From positions 124,001 to 188,000 of the forward strand of contig CAJFSS010000001.1 of assembly GCA_904419745.1 (NCBI GenBank): DNA of 64,000 nt, in the 5' to 3' direction. The stretch is from Candidatus Pseudoruminococcus merdavium. GTDB taxonomy: Bacteria; Bacillota; Clostridia; Oscillospirales; Ruminococcaceae. The notes below the pieces were generated by a model. It saw nothing but the letters and a program-made list of their open reading frames with translations. It was not told the origin of the DNA and made no database searches. Position numbers and translations under genes: made by a program. Positions 41,981-52,307 of this stretch are shown here, in pieces (the stretch's first letter is position 1; each line of letters starts with the position of its first letter).

Positions 41981-43331
41981 AGTATATGCCACAATTCAAA
42001 AATACTCCATGCTGCAGCCAGGCGATGCTGTGGTTGTCGCCTTCTCAGGCGGAGCGGATTCCTCTGCTCTGCTTGAGTTTTTTTGTCAAAACCGCCGAAA
42101 ACTCGGCCTTACCAAAGTGGTTGCCGTTCATGTCAACCATCTTCTTCGTGGGGAAGAAGCCATGCGGGATGAGGAATTTGTCCGTATGCGCTGTGCTTCC
42201 AAAGGAATCCCCTGTATTGTGGAGAGAAGGGATATCCGAAAACTGGCGGAACAGAGCGGGGAATCACTGGAGGCCTGCGGGCGTCGTATCCGTTATGAGG
42301 TTTTGGAAAAGGTGGCGGAAAAGTATCATGCGAAAATTGCAACAGCCCATACCCTTGGTGACAATGCGGAAACCGTTCTATTCCATTTAGCACGCGGCAC
42401 CGCAATGAGAGGGTTATGCGGGATTCCACCAGTGCGTGGAAATATCATTCGGCCTCTGATCGATTGCTCCAGGCAGGAAATTGAAAGGTATCTGGAACAG
42501 AAGGGGTTGTCGTTTTGTATGGATAGCAGCAATTCTGAAATGGAGTATGCCCGTAACCGGATACGACGGGAAGTGATCCCCGCGTTGGAACAGTTGAACC
42601 AAGCGGCGCAGAGGAATATTGTACGTACGAGCAGACAGTTGTATTTAGAAGAAAATTTTCTTGAGGAACTCTGCCAGGAACAGATTCAACAGATGGAAAC
42701 AACGCAGGGATATGATTGCCAAAAATTTTCTGGGCTACATGCGGCGCTGCAAAGGAGAATAGCGTTTTCCCTGGCGGCGCAGCGGATTGCCTCCATGGAT
42801 GAAAAGCGGGTAGAACTTTTATGCCATGCAATGAGAACCGGGCAGGGAAAAATTCGGTTAAATGGGGATTTTTATGCAAAAGTTTCTCATTTTCTCTTGA
42901 CATTTGAGGGGGAAATGGAGGAAAATCAAAAGGTATTGCAGGCACCATTAAAACGATTGCTGGAAGGGGATGTACAGGTTCGGTTCCAGGCAGTCATAAT
43001 CGATCTTCAGAATTGGGAGAATTTTAAAAAAATTCATAAAAACCTATTAAAAAGTGTGCTTGACTATGATAGAATTATAGGAAATGCTGTGCTTCGGCAT
43101 CGGCAGCCTTCTGATAAGATCCGTTTGGTTAACAGGAACGTGACGAAAACACTCAAAAAGCTGTTTTCTGAAAAGAAAATCCCTTCCCAAGTACGGGAAC
43201 AGTTGGCCGTACTCAGCGATGAACAAGGGGTTATCTGGGTAGAAGGCTTTGGCTGTGATGAGCGTGTGGCGTTGACGCCACAGACAAAACGGATTTTATG
43301 TTTTACGGATACCATACAGGAAAGCAGGTAG
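41970..43331 (+). CDS. tilS: tRNA(Ile)-lysidine synthase
   Basis: A 453-residue protein with the N-terminal PP-loop ATPase motif [50 protein letters not shown] and the [12 protein letters not shown] block are typical of TilS. The C-terminal TilS_C-like domain follows near [18 protein letters not shown]. It converts C34 of tRNA-Ile(CAU) to lysidine so that it reads AUA. ATG 41970 lies inside the end of dnaB with GGAG upstream. tilS-hpt-ftsH is the classic Firmicute order. Confidence 0.95.
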   Translation: MNHKVYATIQKYSMLQPGDAVVVAFSGGADSSALLEFFCQNRRKLGLTKVVAVHVNHLLRGEEAMRDEEFVRMRCASKGIPCIVERRDIRKLAEQSGESLEACGRRIRYEVLEKVAEKYHAKIATAHTLGDNAETVLFHLARGTAMRGLCGIPPVRGNIIRPLIDCSRQEIERYLEQKGLSFCMDSSNSEMEYARNRIRREVIPALEQLNQAAQRNIVRTSRQLYLEENFLEELCQEQIQQMETTQGYDCQKFSGLHAALQRRIAFSLAAQRIASMDEKRVELLCHAMRTGQGKIRLNGDFYAKVSHFLLTFEGEMEENQKVLQAPLKRLLEGDVQVRFQAVIIDLQNWENFKKIHKNLLKSVLDYDRIIGNAVLRHRQPSDKIRLVNRNVTKTLKKLFSEKKIPSQVREQLAVLSDEQGVIWVEGFGCDERVALTPQTKRILCFTDTIQESR

Positions 43332-43338
43332 ACAGCGA

Positions 43339-43878
43339 ATGAAACAGGACATTCTCAAGACACTGGTCAGTGAGGAGGAACTGCGTGAAAAAGTAACAGA
43401 ACTGGGCAGGCAAATTTCCCATGATTATGAAGGAAAATCCCTTTTGCTTGTCAGTGTACTCAAAGGCTCTGTGGTCTTTATGGCGGATTTGATGAGGGCT
43501 ATTACGATTCCTGCCAGAATCGATTTTATGTCCGTATCAAGTTACGGTTCCGGGACCAAAAGCCGGGGGGTCGTTAAAATTGTCAAGGATTTGGATATTC
43601 CACTTGAAGGCTATGATCTGCTGATTGTGGAGGATATTCTCGACAGTGGCAATACGCTTAGTTATTTGAAAGAAATTCTCTCATCCCGTGGACCTAAAAG
43701 TATCCGTATCTGTACTCTGCTTGACAAACCGGAACGTCGTACAGCAGACATTGCGGCAGATTATGTCGGATTTGCTGTTCCGGATGAATTTGTGGTGGGA
43801 TATGGGCTTGATTATGACGAAAAATACCGCAATCTTCCGTTTATTGGTGTGTTAAAACCGGAAGTATATGAAAAATAA
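43339..43878 (+). CDS. hpt: Hypoxanthine phosphoribosyltransferase
   Basis: A 179-residue PRTase. The PRPP-binding motif is [14 protein letters not shown], preceded by [16 protein letters not shown] and an active-site flexible loop around [14 protein letters not shown]. It salvages hypoxanthine and guanine to IMP and GMP. It starts seven bases after tilS and sits before ftsH, which supports the assignment over other purine PRTases. Confidence 0.96.
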   Translation: MKQDILKTLVSEEELREKVTELGRQISHDYEGKSLLLVSVLKGSVVFMADLMRAITIPARIDFMSVSSYGSGTKSRGVVKIVKDLDIPLEGYDLLIVEDILDSGNTLSYLKEILSSRGPKSIRICTLLDKPERRTADIAADYVGFAVPDEFVVGYGLDYDEKYRNLPFIGVLKPEVYEK

Positions 43879-43923
43879 TTAAATTTTTGCACATGCTACA
43901 AAGGAGTTAAGGAGTGAAGCTGT

Positions 43924-45840
43924 TTGGCGAGTAAACGAACAAAGAGCATAGGTATCTATGCCGCAATACTCGTATTTTTGATGATAGGCGCAATGATGTT
44001 CCTAACGGCTCAACCCAGGAGCACCTATAAATACTATCAAATTATCGAGTATTTTGAAAAAGGCGAGGTCTCTGAGTACAAACTGAGTATTGGTTCCGGG
44101 GAATTGGTTATGACTCTCAATGATTCCCAAAAAAGCCAGATTGTTTATAGGGTACCAAGCGTAGATCTGTTCCTTTCGGATGTACGCCCGATTGTGGAAC
44201 AGTATAACGAAGAGAATCCAAATGATAAGATCCTGGTGGATTATGAGCGTCCGGCGGACATCCCATGGTGGGTGAGCATGCTACCAAGCGTGGGACTGAT
44301 TATCCTGATGCTGGTGCTTTGGTTCTACATGATGAACAAGGCAAACGGAGGCGCAGGCAGTGCCATGTCGTTTGGAAAGGCAAAGGTGAAGCAACAGTCC
44401 GATCGGCCAAAAACCACTTTTAAGGATGTTGCAGGCGCGGACGAGGAAAAAGCAGAACTCGAAGAGATTGTTGATTTTCTGAGAAGCCCGCGCAAATTCA
44501 CAGAACTCGGCGCCCGTATCCCCAAAGGCGTTTTGCTGATGGGCCCTCCGGGAACCGGTAAAACCCTGCTTGCACGTGCAGTTGCAGGGGAAGCAGGGGT
44601 TCCGTTTTTCTCCATTTCCGGTTCTGATTTTGTGGAGATGTTTGTAGGCGTCGGTGCTTCCCGTGTGCGTGATTTGTTTGACCAAGCAAAGAAAAATGCA
44701 CCAAGTATTATTTTTATCGATGAGATTGACGCGGTAGGACGGCAGCGTGGCGCTGGACTTGGCGGCGGGCACGATGAGCGCGAGCAGACGCTCAACCAGC
44801 TGCTTGTTGAGATGGATGGTTTTACTGGAAATGAGAGCGTTATCATTATTGCTGCGACAAACCGCCGGGATATCCTGGACCCTGCACTGCTCCGTCCTGG
44901 GCGATTTGACAGGGAAATTCTAGTTGGGTATCCGGATGTCAAGGGCAGGGAGGCAATTTTGAAAGTCCATTCCCGCAACAAACCACTGGGTCCGGATGTG
45001 GATTTGGCTGTCATTGCAAAAACAACTTCCGGTTTCACTGGTGCTGATTTGGAAAACCTGATGAATGAAAGCGCGCTACTTGCAGCGCGGAAAAACAAGA
45101 AAGCGATCACCATGGAGGAAGTGGAAGAGGCGACAATCAAAGTGGTGGCTGGACCGGAGAAAAAATCCCATGTAGTTTCCGATAAGGAGAAGAAACTTAC
45201 TTCTTATCATGAAGCGGGCCATGCGGTGACAACGTTCTATGAAGATCCGGAAAATCCAGTTCACCAGATCTCCATCATCCCCCGCGGAATGGCAGGAGGA
45301 TATACCATGTCCCTGCCCATTGAGGATAAAAACTATGTCCTTCAACGGGATATGTTCGCTTCCCTGGTCACTCTGCTCGGTGGACGTGCCGCGGAGAAAA
45401 TCATTCTGGACGATATCTCTACCGGTGCTTCCAATGATATCCAGAGGGCAACCCAGGTGGCCCGCAATATGGTGACCCAGTATGGATTTTCTGAAAAATT
45501 GGGGCCAATTCAGTATGGTTCCGATCAAGGTGGAGGAGTCTTCCTTGGACGTGATTTTGGGCATACCCGCGATTACTCGGAAGAGATTGCCGGAGAAATT
45601 GACTCGGAAATCCGCCGCCTGATTGATTCTGCATATACCAAAAGCCAGCAGATTCTGACCGAACACATTGATCAGCTTCATAAAGTCGCGCAATATCTAT
45701 TCCACCATGAAAAAATGGATGGAGAAGTATTTGATAAGATGATGCGTGGAGAATATGTGGAAGATCCCTTTGCCAATACTTCTGTAGCTTCTCAGCCGGA
45801 AGAACCGGTTGTAGAAGAATCAGGAGAAGTTCCTCATTAA
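43924..45840 (+). CDS. ftsH: ATP-dependent zinc metalloprotease FtsH
   Basis: A 638-residue membrane AAA protease. Two N-terminal helices (residues ~8-27 and ~118-137) flank a small extracytoplasmic domain. The AAA module has Walker [14 protein letters not shown], Walker [17 protein letters not shown] and the SRH region [15 protein letters not shown]. The protease zinc motif is SYHEAGHAV, with a later Glu/Asp ligand region. It degrades membrane and regulatory proteins. The start is TTG 43924, with GGAG nine bases upstream. A strong terminator ends the cluster here. Confidence 0.96.
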   Translation: MASKRTKSIGIYAAILVFLMIGAMMFLTAQPRSTYKYYQIIEYFEKGEVSEYKLSIGSGELVMTLNDSQKSQIVYRVPSVDLFLSDVRPIVEQYNEENPNDKILVDYERPADIPWWVSMLPSVGLIILMLVLWFYMMNKANGGAGSAMSFGKAKVKQQSDRPKTTFKDVAGADEEKAELEEIVDFLRSPRKFTELGARIPKGVLLMGPPGTGKTLLARAVAGEAGVPFFSISGSDFVEMFVGVGASRVRDLFDQAKKNAPSIIFIDEIDAVGRQRGAGLGGGHDEREQTLNQLLVEMDGFTGNESVIIIAATNRRDILDPALLRPGRFDREILVGYPDVKGREAILKVHSRNKPLGPDVDLAVIAKTTSGFTGADLENLMNESALLAARKNKKAITMEEVEEATIKVVAGPEKKSHVVSDKEKKLTSYHEAGHAVTTFYEDPENPVHQISIIPRGMAGGYTMSLPIEDKNYVLQRDMFASLVTLLGGRAAEKIILDDISTGASNDIQRATQVARNMVTQYGFSEKLGPIQYGSDQGGGVFLGRDFGHTRDYSEEIAGEIDSEIRRLIDSAYTKSQQILTEHIDQLHKVAQYLFHHEKMDGEVFDKMMRGEYVEDPFANTSVASQPEEPVVEESGEVPH

Positions 45841-45848
45841 GTATTCTG

Positions 45849-45890
45849 AAAAAGTCCTTTCTCTGATTTTATCAGGGAAAGGACTTTTTA
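45849..45890 (+). terminator. Terminator of the rnj-ftsH cluster
   Basis: AAAAAGTCCTTTCTCTGAT pairs with ATCAGGGAAAGGACTTTTT around TTT, with one G-U pair. Confidence 0.92.
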
Positions 45891-45996
45891 TGACTGTATT
45901 CCTTTTTGAATACATGGGAAGTGTTTTTTTCTGGTTAAAAGAATTTAGGAAAAGAGATTATGCTCTTACTCTGTTGCCCGCCCTTTCCTTCAAAAC

Positions 45997-46026
45997 TTGA
46001 CAGTCCTTTTTGCTTGCGCGTATAAT
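45997..46026 (+). promoter_or_regulatory. Promoter of the topoisomerase pair
   Basis: TTGACA at 45997-46002, an 18-base spacer and TATAAT at 46021-46026. It leaves a leader of about 155 bases that includes a small ATGGTTT/AAACCAT hairpin. Nothing else is seen in the 348-base gap 45841-46188. Confidence 0.75.
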
Positions 46027-46188
46027 ATAAAAATATGGGCAAAAAACAAGTAATGGTTTGAAACCATAAAACAATCAACAGGATCATTACATGCAAATTA
46101 TATAGGATTCAGTCTGTACGGAAAATACTGTATGGGCTGAATTGTATTCTCTCTGCTTTTGAAACCCCATAGGAATAGGGAGGAAACT

Positions 46189-48207
46189 ATGGCTCAAAAA
46201 ATTGATTCACAGAAAAAAACGCCGGACAAACGTGTGAAAAAAGAATACGATAATGACAGTATCCAGGTGCTTCGGGATGAAGAGCGCGTACGCAGGCGTC
46301 CGGCGGTTATTTTTGGATCCGATGGGATTGAGGGATGTGAACACGCGGTCTTTGAAATTCTGTCTAACTCCATTGACGAGGCGAGAGAGGGAGCAGGTGA
46401 CCGTATTATCATTACAAGATACCGGGATCATTCGGTGGAAATAGAGGACTTTGGGCGCGGGATTCCGGTGGACTTTAATGAACGCGAACAGCGGTACAAC
46501 TGGGAGCTTGTTTTCTGTGAGCTGTATGCAGGCGGAAAGTATAATACCAACGAAGGGGAAGGATATGAATATTCCCTTGGACTCAATGGCTTGGGCGCCT
46601 GTGCAACTCAGTACGCTTCCGAGTATTTTGACGTGCAAGTCTGCCGGGACGGGTATCTGTATACCTTGCATTTTGAAAAGGGGAAAAATGTTGGCGGACT
46701 GAAAAAAGAACCAACGAAACGCCGCCAGACCGGGACAAAACAACGTTGGCGCCCGGATTTGGAAGTTTTTACGGACATTGCGATTCCAGTGGAATTCTAT
46801 GAAGATATGCTCAAACGCCAGGCAGTTGTCAATGCTGGGCTGGTGTTTGAATTCCGTAATGAGACGGAAAACGGGTTTGAGACAAGGGAATTTGTCTACC
46901 AAAACGGAATTTCCGACTATGTCCGGGAAATTGCCGGGGAAAACGCCCTGACTTCTGTGCAGACATTTCATGATGAACAAAAAGGACGGGATCGGGAAGA
47001 CAAACCGGAATACAAGGTCAAGTTGAATGTGGCTTTTTGCTTTTCCAACCGGGAAAAACGTCTGGAATACTATCACAACTCCAGTTTTCTGGAACATGGT
47101 GGTTCCCCGGAACGCGCGGTACGGGCTGCGTTTGTGTTTTCCATTGACCAGTACCTTAAACAGGCGGGAAAATACCTGAAAAACGAGGGAAAAATTTCCT
47201 TTCAGGATGTCGAAGACTGCCTGATTCTGGTTTCCTCCTCTTTTTCGACGCAAACTTCCTATGAGAACCAGACGAAAAAGGCAATTACCAACAAGTTTAT
47301 CTATGAGGCGATGAATTCCTTTCTCCGCCATTCCCTGGAAGTGTATTTTATCGAAAACCCGGATGAAGCAAACAAAATTGCGGAACAGGTGATCATCAAC
47401 AAGCGCAGCCGTGAAAATGCAGAGAAAACCAGACTGAATTTGAAAAAGAAACTGGCTGGGACAGTAGACTTTGCAAACCGTGTGCAGAAGTTTGTCGATT
47501 GTCGGACAAAGGACGTCTCCCGCAGGGAAGTGTATATTGTGGAAGGTGATTCCGCGCTTGGCGCCTGCAAACTCGGCAGGGATTCCGAATTTCAGGCAAT
47601 TATCCCAGTACGTGGGAAAATTCTCAATTGCCTGAAAGCAGAGTACGACAAAATTTTTAAAAATGAAATCATCACGGATCTTGTCAAGGTGCTTGGCTGC
47701 GGAGTGGAAGTCAAAACCAAAGCCAATAAAGAACTCTCCACTTTTGATATCAACGGGCTTCGTTGGAACAAGGTGGTCATTTGTACGGATGCAGACGTCG
47801 ACGGTTTCCAGATCCGCACCCTGATTCTTACAATGATTTATCGCCTGATGCCGACTTTGATTGAACAGGGGTATGTGTACATTGCAGAGTCTCCGCTTTT
47901 TGAAATTACTACCAAGGATCAAACCTATTTTGCCTATACGGAAAAGGAAAAAGGCGAAATTTTGGAGAAAATCGGCAAGGCGAAATTCACCATCCAGCGT
48001 TCCAAAGGGCTGGGTGAAAATGAACCGGATATGATGTGGCTTACGACTATGAATCCCGAAACGAGAAGACTCATCCAGGTGACGATGGAGGACGCCGAGC
48101 AGGCGTTTGTTATGTTCGATGTTTTACTGGGGGATAACCTGTCCGGCAGAAAAGAATTTATTGCACAAAATGGAAATAAGTATTTGGAACTCACTGATGT
48201 GTCCTGA
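46189..48207 (+). CDS. Type IIA topoisomerase ATPase subunit (ParE/GyrB-like)
   Basis: A 672-residue subunit. The GHKL ATPase motifs are EILSNSIDEAREG, IEDFGRGIPVD and the glycine-rich GLNGLGACATQ; the transducer has the QTKKAITN loop. The TOPRIM domain has VEGDSALGACK, PVRGKILN and DADVDGFQIRTL, followed by KGLGENEPD. Compared with typical GyrB/ParE, the PLRGK is PVRGK and the DADVDGAHIR block has Phe-Gln in place of Ala-His. It should power strand passage with the next gene product, most likely as topoisomerase IV in chromosome decatenation. The start ATG 46189 follows AGGGAGG. Gyrase is normally near dnaA, outside this window. Confidence 0.85.
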   Translation: MAQKIDSQKKTPDKRVKKEYDNDSIQVLRDEERVRRRPAVIFGSDGIEGCEHAVFEILSNSIDEAREGAGDRIIITRYRDHSVEIEDFGRGIPVDFNEREQRYNWELVFCELYAGGKYNTNEGEGYEYSLGLNGLGACATQYASEYFDVQVCRDGYLYTLHFEKGKNVGGLKKEPTKRRQTGTKQRWRPDLEVFTDIAIPVEFYEDMLKRQAVVNAGLVFEFRNETENGFETREFVYQNGISDYVREIAGENALTSVQTFHDEQKGRDREDKPEYKVKLNVAFCFSNREKRLEYYHNSSFLEHGGSPERAVRAAFVFSIDQYLKQAGKYLKNEGKISFQDVEDCLILVSSSFSTQTSYENQTKKAITNKFIYEAMNSFLRHSLEVYFIENPDEANKIAEQVIINKRSRENAEKTRLNLKKKLAGTVDFANRVQKFVDCRTKDVSRREVYIVEGDSALGACKLGRDSEFQAIIPVRGKILNCLKAEYDKIFKNEIITDLVKVLGCGVEVKTKANKELSTFDINGLRWNKVVICTDADVDGFQIRTLILTMIYRLMPTLIEQGYVYIAESPLFEITTKDQTYFAYTEKEKGEILEKIGKAKFTIQRSKGLGENEPDMMWLTTMNPETRRLIQVTMEDAEQAFVMFDVLLGDNLSGRKEFIAQNGNKYLELTDVS

Positions 48208-48249
48208 TTGTGATAAAATGGAAAACCAGAGTTTTACGGAGGCAGTCTG

Positions 48250-50493
48250 ATGGCAGCAAAAAGACCAAAAAAAGAACCGACAAACGCAAAGCGGGTCAAT
48301 ACTAAAGCCTATATTGCAGGGGCGGGCAGCATACTGCGCCAGCCGATTGACGACACGCTGGAACAAAACTATATGCCCTATGCCATGAGTGTGATTTTAT
48401 CCCGTGCCATCCCGGAAATTGATGGATTTAAACCCTCCCATCGGAAACTGCTGTATACCATGTACAAGATGGGACTGCTCGGTTCCACAAGGACAAAATC
48501 GGCAAATATTGTCGGGCAAACGATGCGGCTAAATCCCCATGGAGACCAGACCATCTATGAGACAATGGTACGGCTTTCCCGAGGATATGAAGCACTACTC
48601 CATCCCTATGTCGATAGCAAGGGAAACTTTGGAAAAGCGTATTCCCGCGATATGGTCTATGCGGCGTCCCGTTATACTGAGGCAAAGCTGGAGGCCATCA
48701 GCGCGGAACTGTTTAAAGATATTGACAAGGACACAGTGGACTTTATCGACAACTATGACAATACCATGAAGGAGCCGGCGTTACTTCCGGCGACTTTCCC
48801 GTCCATCCTGGTCAATTCCAATGTGGGAATTGCAGTTGGGATGGCCAGTTCCATTTGTCCGTTTAATTTAAGCGAAGTCTGTGAAACCACGATTGCCCTG
48901 CTTAAAAACCCGGAGCATGTAATTGCAGATACCCTGAAGGCGCCGGACTTCCCGGGCGGCGGGACGATTTTATATGATCCAAAAGAACTGGATAAAATCT
49001 ATGAGACCGGGCGAGGCGGAATCAAAGTGCGCTGCCGGTATAATTATGACAAGTCCCAAAACTGCATCGAGATTACCGAGATCCCTCCGACTACAACGGT
49101 GGAGGCGATTATGGACAAGGTGCTCGACTTGATGAAAGCGGGGAAGATACGGGAAATCTCCGACATGAGGGACGAAACCGACCTTGCAGGACTCAAAGTG
49201 ACGATTGATTTGAAGCGCGGGATTGATCCGGAAAAGCTGATGCAAAAACTCTACAGGCTGACCCCATTGGAGGATACGTTTTCCTGTAATTTCAATGTGC
49301 TGATTGACGGATATCCAATGGTGCTTGGAATCCGAAAACTGTTAGGACATTGGATCCGTTTTCGGAAAGAATGCGTTGTACGCCGCACCTGTTTTGATTT
49401 GAAAAAGAAGCGAGAAAAACTACACTTGCTCAAGGGGCTTGCAAAAATTCTGCTGGATATTGACAAGGCAATTGCGATTATCCGCCAGACAGAAGAGGAA
49501 ACTGAAGTGGTCTCCAATTTAATGATTGGCTTTGGGATTGATGCCACCCAGGCAGAATATGTCGCAGAAATCAAGCTGCGCCATCTTAATCGGGAGTATA
49601 TTCTCAAGCGGACACAGGAGACGGAAAGCCTGGAAAAAGAAATTGTCCAAATGGAAGAAATCCTTGGCAGCGATAAAAAAATCAGCGCTATCATGATCTC
49701 GGAACTCAAGGAGGTCGGCAAGAAATACGGGCAACCACGAAAAAGCCTGATCGCGGACGTCAGTGCGGAAGAGATTTTTGAGGAAGAGGAAGAAATTCCG
49801 GATTACCCGGTCCATGTGTTCCTGACCAAAGAGGGGTATTTTAAAAAGATCACTCCTCAGTCCTTGCGGATGAGTTCGGAGCACAAACTCAAGCAGGGGG
49901 ATGAACTCTTTTTATCCCTGGAATCCACCAACAATACGGAACTTCTGGTGTTTACCAATCTTCATCAGGTTTATAAGGCGCGCCTAAGCGATTTTGAAGA
50001 CTCTAAAGCGAGCGTTCTCGGGGATTACCTGCCGGCCAAGCTTTCCATGGAAGAAGGGGAGACGGTAGTCTCCATTGCACTGACAAAGGATTATTCCGGG
50101 TACATGCTCTTTGTGTTCCGCGGAGGACGGGTGGCAAAAGTCCCGCTTGCCTCTTACCAGACAAAGACACGGCGCAAAAAACTGATGAACGCCTATTGCT
50201 CCAAACTGGAATTGTGCCAAATTTTAGCGCTTGCAGAGGACACGGAAATCATGCTCACTTTATCCAATGGACGGGTTTTGGCATTTTCCACTGCGCAGCT
50301 GGCGCCTAAACAGGCTAAGGACACCCAGGGTGTGATTGTTGCTTCCCTGAAGGGAAAAGTGACCGTGGCTGGTGCAGAACCGTTTGATGAAACGCGTTAT
50401 CAAAATGCCGATCGCATCCGTGTAAAATCCCTGCCGTCGACCGGGGTGACCCCCAAAGATGCACAGGAGATGCAATTGAAATTAGGAGAATAA
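48250..50493 (+). CDS. Type IIA topoisomerase cleavage subunit (ParC/GyrA-like)
   Basis: A 747-residue subunit. The winged-helix domain starts YMPYAMSVILSRAIPEIDGFKPSHRKLLY. The catalytic tyrosine is in VYAASRYTEAKL, within GNFGKAYSRDM. A tower and coiled-coil part follow, and then a C-terminal beta-propeller (VHVFLTKEGYFKKITPQSL, VFRGGRVAKVPL) that lacks an obvious GyrA-box. The lack of that box favours a topoisomerase IV-type activity over gyrase. It starts 42 bases after its partner with GGAGG upstream and ends at a strong terminator, so the two form one transcript. Confidence 0.87.
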   Translation: MAAKRPKKEPTNAKRVNTKAYIAGAGSILRQPIDDTLEQNYMPYAMSVILSRAIPEIDGFKPSHRKLLYTMYKMGLLGSTRTKSANIVGQTMRLNPHGDQTIYETMVRLSRGYEALLHPYVDSKGNFGKAYSRDMVYAASRYTEAKLEAISAELFKDIDKDTVDFIDNYDNTMKEPALLPATFPSILVNSNVGIAVGMASSICPFNLSEVCETTIALLKNPEHVIADTLKAPDFPGGGTILYDPKELDKIYETGRGGIKVRCRYNYDKSQNCIEITEIPPTTTVEAIMDKVLDLMKAGKIREISDMRDETDLAGLKVTIDLKRGIDPEKLMQKLYRLTPLEDTFSCNFNVLIDGYPMVLGIRKLLGHWIRFRKECVVRRTCFDLKKKREKLHLLKGLAKILLDIDKAIAIIRQTEEETEVVSNLMIGFGIDATQAEYVAEIKLRHLNREYILKRTQETESLEKEIVQMEEILGSDKKISAIMISELKEVGKKYGQPRKSLIADVSAEEIFEEEEEIPDYPVHVFLTKEGYFKKITPQSLRMSSEHKLKQGDELFLSLESTNNTELLVFTNLHQVYKARLSDFEDSKASVLGDYLPAKLSMEEGETVVSIALTKDYSGYMLFVFRGGRVAKVPLASYQTKTRRKKLMNAYCSKLELCQILALAEDTEIMLTLSNGRVLAFSTAQLAPKQAKDTQGVIVASLKGKVTVAGAEPFDETRYQNADRIRVKSLPSTGVTPKDAQEMQLKLGE

Positions 50494-50535
50494 AAGAACC
50501 CGCCATGTTGGTTGTCATGGCGGGTTCTTTTTTCG
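50492..50535. terminator. 16-bp terminator after the topoisomerase genes
   Basis: AAAAGAACCCGCCATG pairs with CATGGCGGGTTCTTTT around TTGGTTGT, followed by more T residues. Confidence 0.93.
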
Positions 50536-50632
50536 TGTGTCGGAAACGAACGAGCTTCTAAAACCCGAAACCGTCTTTAAAGAGTTTGAAATACCAATCA
50601 ATCTGAAAAAGCGGAGGTAAGTCTTAGAAACA

Positions 50633-51253
50633 TTAGCGGATAAAGCTGGTACTAATTCTGCGTTCCGGTGTAGGGTAAGCAATTCCAGCTTGTTTTCCAG
50701 CTTCAATGCAGTTGAGCAACCAGGCCATATTGTCGGCCAATGTCCTCATGGTTTGAAGACCCTCCAAATCCTGTTTTACCTGCTCCGGTGTGTTGCCATG
50801 AACGCTGTTCCAGTATTGGGAGGATACGACCGGCATAGAGGAGATGGTAAAATACTTATTCAGTTGGTCGAAAGTTGCGCTGGCTCCGCCTCTGCGGCAA
50901 CTGACAACCACAGCGCCCGGCTTAGAAGCAAAAGAGTCCTTGGCGTAAAACACGCGATCAAAAAAAGCCGAACAGGCGCCTGCCGCACTTGCATAGTGGA
51001 CGGGTGCGCCGATGACAACCCCATCTGATTCGTGAATCAGATCGATGCATTCATTGACGCCGTCCTCCTCAAAGACACAATGCCCTGTTCCAGCACATCT
51101 CCCGCAGGCAATACAGGAGCGAATGGGTTGGTTTCCAATTTGGAACAGCTTCGTTTCGATCCCATGTTTATGGAGCTGTTTTTCCACTTCTGATAATGCA
51201 GTGTAGGTGCAGCCGTGTGCACGCGGGCTTCCGTTGACTAACAATACTTTCAT
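50633..51253 (-). CDS. NADPH-dependent FMN reductase / flavodoxin family protein
   Basis: A 206-residue flavin protein. The FMN phosphate loop is LLVNGSPRAHGCTYTAL. A cysteine group, CIACGRCAGTGHC, follows the second strand, as in iron-sulfur flavoproteins and related oxidoreductases, and GVVIGAPVHYASAAG forms the isoalloxazine-contacting loop. It probably reduces quinones, metals or other small acceptors; whether the cysteines bind Fe-S is unknown. ATG at 51251-51253 follows GGAGG at seven bases. It lies 86 bases after the MBL hydrolase gene on the same strand and may be co-transcribed. Confidence 0.83.
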   Translation of the reverse strand: MKVLLVNGSPRAHGCTYTALSEVEKQLHKHGIETKLFQIGNQPIRSCIACGRCAGTGHCVFEEDGVNECIDLIHESDGVVIGAPVHYASAAGACSAFFDRVFYAKDSFASKPGAVVVSCRRGGASATFDQLNKYFTISSMPVVSSQYWNSVHGNTPEQVKQDLEGLQTMRTLADNMAWLLNCIEAGKQAGIAYPTPERRISTSFIR

Positions 51254-51339
51254 AATCATTCCTCCATGGTTTGCACTTTTTGCGGATAATTTTTTGGGAA
51301 ATATGATGGAGATCCATGGGTTTGAAACGGATACAAAGC

Positions 51340-52032
51340 CTAATAGAGGAACTTTGCCACACCGCAGTCATATTCTTGGCATGGCCGTCCACGGGGATCA
51401 GGCTGTCCGGCATATTCCCCTGCAAGAAGTTTGGGAGCGACTTCCAACAGTTTAGAAATGGTATTCGGAGAGACAGGAATCTGCCCGTGGGAGGGCAAGA
51501 TTTCCCGGACCGAATCTCTGATCTGTTCGAGTTTATGGAGGCTCGCGATATAAGAGGGAAGATTTCGTCCCGGGCCAAATAGATAGATTGTCCCAGTTTG
51601 GACACTGTCCCCACTGATGAGGATTTCGTGTTCACGATCAAGGAGCGCAATGCTGCCGGGGGTGTGTCCGGGAATTAAAAGGACTTCAAAGTTCCACTTT
51701 CCCAGAGAAAGGGTATCCCCCTCCCAAAGAGGGTGCAGATTATCGCATGTATTCCCCTTTTGCGCATAATAATCGAATTCTGCGGGATGCATCCAGATTT
51801 CCTGAAATTGGTGATTACATCCAGTATGATCGCCATCTGCATGGGTATTGACCACAAAAATGGGGAGCTTTGTCAAGGACTGTACCAAGGAGCGTAAGTC
51901 CCCATTTCCAAAACCGGTATCCACCAACATGGCACGGTCATCCCCTTCGATGAAAAAGCAGCGCACTCCACCGTTTTCAATCCGAAAGAATCCGGGTTCC
52001 ATTTCAATCGTTTCAAAGACATCCTGTTTCAT
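51340..52032 (-). CDS. MBL fold metallo-hydrolase
   Basis: A 230-residue metallo-beta-lactamase-fold protein. The zinc motif reads NTHADGDHTGC, with GHTPGSIALLD and ISGDSVQTG further along and a late LPSHG. This is the glyoxalase II-like subgroup, with broad hydrolase potential and unknown substrate. I chose the ATG at 52030-52032, with AAAGGAG seven bases upstream on the reverse strand, over a frame open to 52203. A reverse-strand extended -10 (TGGTATAAT) lies near 52150. It is divergent from the TetR gene. Confidence 0.84.
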   Translation of the reverse strand: MKQDVFETIEMEPGFFRIENGGVRCFFIEGDDRAMLVDTGFGNGDLRSLVQSLTKLPIFVVNTHADGDHTGCNHQFQEIWMHPAEFDYYAQKGNTCDNLHPLWEGDTLSLGKWNFEVLLIPGHTPGSIALLDREHEILISGDSVQTGTIYLFGPGRNLPSYIASLHKLEQIRDSVREILPSHGQIPVSPNTISKLLEVAPKLLAGEYAGQPDPRGRPCQEYDCGVAKFLY

Positions 52033-52239
52033 GACAAAACTCCTTTCTGGAATTCTAATTTTTGTTTTTTCGTATTCTCGAGTATGGGTTTCGAATGACA
52101 GTGTTTCGCCGCTGTCATAACAATCAAAAAGAAAGGCTATTCTCATCATAATTATACCATAAATTTCCCGAATTCTGATGAGTATTTTCATGAATAATTC
52201 CATTTTCCGTAATTAGCGGTTGGTATTGGAAAACGAATC

Positions 52240-52268
52240 TTGACAAAATGAAGAGGAATTGATATACT
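52240..52268 (+). promoter_or_regulatory. Promoter of the tetR-ABC operon
   Basis: TTGACA at 52240-52245, a 17-base spacer and TATACT at 52263-52268. Confidence 0.82.
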
Positions 52269-52294
52269 ATAACAGCGTTATATAACAATGTTAT
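52269..52294 (+). promoter_or_regulatory. Tandem operator for the TetR regulator
   Basis: Two 13-base palindromes, ATAACAGCGTTAT and ATAACAATGTTAT, abut at 52269-52281 and 52282-52294. They start directly after the -10 element, over the transcription start. Arms are identical and only the three-base centres differ, as expected for a TetR dimer pair repressing its own gene. Confidence 0.72.
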
Positions 52295-52307
52295 AAGAGG
52301 TGGTTCT

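Noticed and set aside
46207..47922. 571-codon reverse frame opposite the topoisomerase ATPase gene
   Set aside because: It is an antisense frame of a conserved gene with no family resemblance or start signal.
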